Shown: piece by piece, positions 63,311 through 64,000 of the stretch
Layout: every line of letters starts with the position of its first letter
How positions within the stretch are numbered: position 1 is the stretch's first letter
Assembly: GCA_965240325.2 (NCBI GenBank)
Contig: OZ251230.1
Span: forward strand, 992,001-1,056,000
Direction: 5' to 3'
DNA: 64,000 nt
Source of the DNA: Rebecca billardiae RCC1528
Taxonomy: Eukaryota > Haptophyta
The notes under the pieces: generated by a model
What the model was told of the DNA's origin: nothing
The model's database searches: none
The model's input: only the letters and a program-made list of their open reading frames with translations
Made by a program: the position numbers and the translations under genes

Positions 63311-63719
63311 TCTCGCGAACTCAGCGTGAAGCGGTGAAGGCGGTAGCCTGTCGCGGACCGTGTTGCTGTTGCCCGTGTTGGCAGGCCGGCCCACTCCAGT
63401 TAGCCACTCTACCACACGGGGCTCACTGCACCGCTCAGATGAGCACCGTGCGTCCCGATGTCACGCGCAACGTCTTATATCAGCAGAGCTGCTGTGCTGC
63501 GCGTACTGGCGTACTTCTCGGCTCGGCAGTTTGCGGCGCAGCGACGTTGCGGGGCCGGCGGCAGACGCTGGCCAGGATCAGTGCTGTGTTACCATCGCGC
63601 GAACCCGCCGAAGTCACTTGAGCACGCCGTGAAATTGCACTCGGGGGCAACGCGTCGTGCGGGTCACCACGCTCCGATCGCTAGCCCCCGATGTGCAGAG
63701 GTACTGGTACACGCGGCCA
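63311..63719. other. Intergenic region
   Basis: No supportable gene. It presumably includes the 3' flank of the SGF11-like gene. Confidence 0.4.
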
Positions 63720-64000
63720 TCAGAAGATGAGCGAGGGGTCGACAAACGCCAGCGCGCCTTTGTCAACCGACTCCATCAGCTCGTCGGGCAGCCCGGCGGC
63801 CGCGAACGGGCTGGGGGAGCCCGCACGAGCCTCCGCCAGCTTCTGGCGCTTTGCAGCGGCCGCAGGCTCCTTGCCGTTCCCGCTGTCTGCTATGCGCGCG
63901 CTCGCCCTCCCACCGCCCAACATGCACCGCTCCAGGTGTGGCGCGAATCGATGTGCCGACACCTTCTTGTCGCAGTGTGAGCATTTGAAGCTGTCGACGG
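63720..64000 (-). CDS. SGF11/ATXN7L3-like zinc-finger protein (3' part, runs off window)
   Basis: The minus-strand frame is open from the window edge to the stop at 63720, giving the last ~93 residues. It begins with the SGF11-type zinc finger: FKCSHCDKKV, then SAHRFAPHLERCMLGGGR, then ASARIAD. The expected ligands C-x2-C, H and C are all present, and the RFAPHLERC core closely resembles ATXN7L3 and SGF11. In that family the finger lets the protein dock the histone H2B deubiquitinase module of SAGA onto the nucleosome. The tail (LPDELMESVDKGALAFVDPSLIF) is not recognised. The N-terminal helix that binds the deubiquitinase should lie beyond 64000. No ATG is seen in the part shown. Confidence 0.8.
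   Translation of the reverse strand, partial: VDSFKCSHCDKKVSAHRFAPHLERCMLGGGRASARIADSGNGKEPAAAAKRQKLAEARAGSPSPFAAAGLPDELMESVDKGALAFVDPSLIF

Overview
This 64-kb window looks like nuclear DNA of a GC-rich, photosynthetic, single-celled eukaryote. The genes are long, G/C-ending and intron-poor, and sit on both strands, often as closely spaced head-to-head pairs. Three introns can be placed with confidence, and all have GT..AG ends with a GTGC donor. Dinucleotide microsatellites (CA, AT), GC-rich minisatellites and interspersed repeats fill the gaps. Two proteins appear to carry a signal peptide followed by a basic Ser/Ala/Arg-rich stretch, the kind of two-part leader used by plastids of secondary origin. 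Together with the Ser-Pro-Pro-Pro cell-surface protein and base composition, this favours a haptophyte-like alga. That is inference; a chlorophyte or another GC-rich alga is not excluded.

Layout. 1-1.6 kb: no gene seen, one AT-rich microsatellite. 1.6-10.6 kb: housekeeping genes (plastid NTF2-like protein, HemK2/N6AMT1 methyltransferase, ribosomal protein eL13, glucosidase II beta subunit, CCDC124/Lso2-like ribosome factor, an acidic secreted or targeted protein). 10.6-12.2 kb: microsatellites. 12.2-17.3 kb: a MUS81-type nuclease with extra J, WGR, RGG and FN3-like regions, head-to-head with an ankyrin-methyltransferase. 17.5-25.3 kb: a pentapeptide-repeat membrane protein and two divergent annexins. 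25.7-28.3 kb: minisatellite and interspersed repeats. 28.3-31.4 kb: a proline-rich LRR membrane glycoprotein. 31.7-33.7 kb: a complex duplicated repeat. 34.1-42.9 kb: a giant kelch/filamin-like protein and a nucleoside-hydrolase-like protein. 44-49 kb: C2-domain protein, RetSat/CrtISO-type oxidoreductase, parvulin-rhodanese. 49.8-53 kb: transposon-like repeats. 53-55.4 kb: a low-complexity protein of unknown function. 57.2-58.5 kb: a RING-Tubby protein. 58.8-61.4 kb: a DNA transposon with perfect 55-bp terminal inverted repeats. 63.7-64 kb: the end of an SGF11/ATXN7L3-like zinc-finger gene running off the window.

No operon-like pathway is present; these are independent eukaryotic genes. The most notable features are unusual domain fusions (J-HhH-WGR-RGG-winged helix-FN3-ERCC4; RING-Tubby; ankyrin-methyltransferase; kelch-filamin), the intact transposon, and a short interspersed sequence that recurs within about 250 bp of several start codons.
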